From NCBI GenBank assembly GCA_016987375.1, contig PJRA01000198.1, positions 515,692-548,287 on the forward strand: 32,596 nucleotides of DNA, in the 5' to 3' direction. This DNA is from Brachionus koreanus (lineage: Eukaryota; Rotifera; Eurotatoria; Ploima; Brachionidae). How positions within the stretch are numbered: position 1 is the first letter of the stretch; each line of letters starts with the position of its first letter. Below the pieces are notes generated by a model. That model ran no database searches and was not told the origin of the DNA. It saw nothing but the letters and a program-made list of their open reading frames with translations. The position numbers were made by a program, and so were the translations under genes. Of this stretch, positions 30,230-32,596 are shown piece by piece.

Positions 30230-31720
30230 CTACTTGTACGGCAAACACACACAAACCACTATAGGGTCAACACGATTAAGTAATCACTGATTCAGATCGA
30301 AGCCTTTGCTTAAAAAGTTCCTGGTTGCAATATCTAATCAGTTAAAAATTCCAAATTAATGAACAATTAAAGATATCATTTCAATTCAAATACCTTAATC
30401 TTAAAAATATTTAATTTATATTTATTTTATTTTAATTTTTTTTAATTTAAATTAAATTTAGATCTATTATTTATTGAGGTTTTAAAGTTTTATTGATTAA
30501 ATTTTATTGATTTGAAAAATAAATCTAATTGTACAATAATTTTTATAATAACATATATTAGTAAAAATTGTCAGAAATATCGTAAATTGTTATAAAAGTA
30601 TAATCATAGATTAGTTAAACAATTCAACAAGATAGAGAAGTTTTCGAATTATTATTTAAAACAAACTTTTTAGTTGAATTGAATAAAGAATTAAAAAAAA
30701 TTAATTTTTTGATTATTTTAAAAAAATGGTTTTGTCAAATTTAGTACAAAATAAAAAAAAAAAAAGAATATTTCTAAAAATTTTTAAATAATTCTCTAAA
30801 TGCAACACAGTGCATTTTACAAAGTTGCGTCAATAGTTTATAAGTTCTGCTAATGATGTTCAAAAATTTAATTGCAAAATTTGCAAATTTTTACCAGATT
30901 ATTAACGTATTTCTATGTATTTACAGAATTTTTATTTGACTCATTGTTTTTTTACTTTTTTTCAAAGAAAATAAAAATTTTTTGAAATAAAAATTAAATA
31001 ATTTTATAATATTTTTTGATTTAAGATATGATTGATAAAAAAATTATAAAAATTAAATTTATTAAATAATAAACAAATAAATGAAGTAACAAAAAGATTA
31101 AAAAAATTATAAGAATTTTATAAATTTTGTTCTATTCTACTAAATTAAATCTCAAAGACAAGAAAAATGAGAAAAAATAAAAAAAAATTTATTCCAAGAA
31201 ATTTAGATATTAGAAGATTTGAATTTTGGACAGTTAAATGGAAATTATGAGTTAATTGACTAGAAAAAATTTCAAAATATTTAAAATTAAATGAATAAAA
31301 TTAATATTTTTATTTTTTTCAACAAAATTATTTTAGTTAATAAGATCACTGAAATATATGAGCAAAAAATTTAAGCTTATTTTTAAACTTGCATAGTCAG
31401 TTATAAAATACCTAAATTTTTGTCATTTAGAATTGAAACTAATCAATGTTAACTTTTAGAAAAAGACTGATAAGAATTATTTTTATATTTTTTTATAAAG
31501 TTTATTTTAATAACCGCCAAAGTAACTAAGAAAAATAGCAAAATTTAGTCTTATAATAAACTTTAAATGAACACATTTTTTATGAAAAATTTTCAAAATA
31601 ATTTTCTATAGACCTATAATAATTGCGACCTTGAACTTTGGTAAATTTTTTCAACATGGTTTTTTCATTTGTTATATAGAGTTTTTTAGCACACTAGATA
31701 TATTTCTATAAAGGACCGTC

Positions 31721-32596
31721 ATGGGTATGCTGTTAAAAATTTTTTAAATTTTTAATGTTGGTTATTTTTGCGAATCCACGGGCATTTGAAAAATAACCGA
31801 ATTAGAATTTTAAGTGCCGAATAAGCGAATTAATGGCATTTTTTAAGGTATTTCAAGAGATAATTGGCATAAGCGTCGTGCCACGGGAGGAAAACGACCC
31901 CAACCAAGAAAGAAGAGGAAGTTCGAGTTGGGCAGACCAGCTGCTAATACCAGATTGGGCACTCAACGCATCCATACTATTCGCACTAGGGGTGGAAACA
32001 AAAAGTACAGAGCTCTTCGTTTGGACTCTGGTAACTTCTCTTGGGGCTCAGAAGGCGTTGCAAGAAAGACAAGAATTATCGATGTTGTTTACAATGCCAG
32101 CAACAACGAATTAGTTCGTACAAAAACTTTGACCAAGAGCACTATTGTTCAGATTGATGCCACTCCATTCAGACAATGGTACGAGGCTCACTACGCCTTA
32201 CCGTTGGGCAGAAAGAAAGGCAGCAAATTGGTAAGATTTAAGACTTTGTTTTTGATTTTGCCCGATGATGCCTTAAATGATAGGTTTGAGAAAAATGAAA
32301 CCAAAAATTTCTAGAGCTGACATCCTCTAACTGAGGGCAATTTAAAAAATGAATAAGAAATTTTTTTGAAAATTGATTTTTAAAAATTTTTTTTATTTAG
32401 ACCGAAGCCGAAGAAGCTGTATTGAATAAGAAGCGATCAAAAAAAACAATGCAAAAATACATTGAGAGAAGGAAAACCGGCAAAGTTGATTCTAAATTGG
32501 AAGAGTATTTCCAAGCTGGCCGTTTGTTGGCTCGTTTGTGTTCCTCTCCAGGTCAATGTGGTCGAGCTGATGGCTACATTTTGGAGGGCAAAGAAC
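31721..32596 (+). CDS. RPS8: 40S ribosomal protein S8 (eS8), 3' end outside the window
   Basis: Exons are 31721-31724 (ATGG only), 31848-32230 and 32401-32596 onward; introns 123 and 170 nt. The joined frame is [20 protein letters not shown].., with [71 protein letters not shown] and, in exon 3, [16 protein letters not shown]; it stops at the window edge about 15-20 residues short of the end. eS8 is a small-subunit protein. The first coding exon holds just ATGG with a phase-1 intron after it; the GT-AG pair and phase are exact. The 5' leader is not polypyrimidine-rich, so no clear TOP motif is visible. Confidence 0.97.
31760..31798 (+). repeat. Hairpin in RPS8 intron 1
   Basis: GGTTATTTTT (31760-31769) pairs perfectly with AAAAATAACC (31789-31798). 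One bulged G then leads to a second stem CGAAT/ATTTG (31771-31775 with 31784-31788) around the loop CCACGGGC. CGAAT recurs four times within the intron. It is too short for a standard pre-miRNA and lacks C/D or H/ACA snoRNA boxes. Confidence 0.45.

Larger units (their letters stand above)
29097..31720. other. Spacer between OGFOD1 and RPS8 (divergent)
   Basis: AT-rich spacer holding a mariner relic (29515-29831) and a GC-richer unexplained frame (30050-30229). From about 30330 to 31700 I see only AT-rich low complexity. The right end should contain the RPS8 promoter; TTTTTTAG at 31682-31689 just before the 5' leader could be a splice acceptor for a 5' UTR intron or a trans-spliced leader, but nothing confirms this. 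Confidence 0.45.

Noticed and set aside
31833..32114. An open frame starting at ATG 31833 overlapping RPS8.
   Set aside because: It is the wrong frame of RPS8 exon 2 and crosses the intron 1 acceptor.
1..32596. tRNA, rRNA, snoRNA genes and CRISPR arrays.
   Set aside because: No cloverleaf with intact A and B boxes, no rRNA blocks, no C/D or H/ACA box pairs in the short introns, and no regularly spaced direct repeats were seen.

Overview
This is AT-rich animal nuclear DNA (coding exons clearly richer in GC than the flanks). It carries eight recognisable single-copy animal genes, one chitin-binding secreted protein gene and one orphan secreted protein gene, separated by AT-rich spacers that hold broken transposable elements. 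Most spliced introns are 45-60 nt with GT..AG ends. A complete IQCG/DRC9 gene (motile-cilium nexin-dynein regulatory complex), a chitin-binding protein, FANCL, a RIN-type Rab5 exchange-factor homologue and LINE/mariner debris fit a small-genome protostome with motile cilia. A monogonont rotifer (Brachionus-like) is my best guess; this is inference, not proof.

Layout, left to right: LINE reverse-transcriptase C-terminal relic (123-491); USP36/42-type ubiquitin hydrolase (1043-4470, +); Tyr/Lys-rich secreted protein with one chitin-binding type-2 domain (5685-6986, +); IQCG/DRC9 (7208-8603, +); LINE endonuclease relic (9675-9960, -); a RIN/sprint homologue whose six exons I could join from 17151 down to 10244 (-), with large introns holding a MITE-like element and a structured repeat; FANCL in ten exons (18282-20515, +), divergent from RIN; an orphan secreted protein (21248-22035, +) followed by decayed look-alike exons; COA7 (23691-22764, -); a 2.7 kb spacer with a second copy of the structured repeat, an internally deleted LINE and a clean MITE; POLR3G (26367-27090, +) convergent with OGFOD1 (29096-27177, -); a spacer with a mariner relic; and the 5' part of RPS8 (31721 to window end, +).

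Splice joins were made by hand. I accepted them because phases agree at every junction, summed exon lengths are whole codons (RIN 968, FANCL 382, OGFOD1 570, COA7 275, IQCG 429, USP 602, POLR3G 202, all counting the stop), and the joined proteins follow known family sequences. The genes do not form one pathway: they are unrelated housekeeping and cell-biology genes, including translation and Pol III transcription (RPS8, OGFOD1, POLR3G), ubiquitin (USP36-like, FANCL), mitochondrial assembly (COA7), endocytic signalling (RIN) and cilia (IQCG).

The most unusual signals are (1) a GC-rich hairpin motif present twice, with compensatory base changes between copies, once just 5' of a LINE ORF2 start; (2) two very short introns of 26 and 25/31 nt; (3) a RIN protein whose SH2 arginine and VPS9 catalytic Asp/Pro appear replaced; (4) the orphan secreted gene with decayed relatives beside it.
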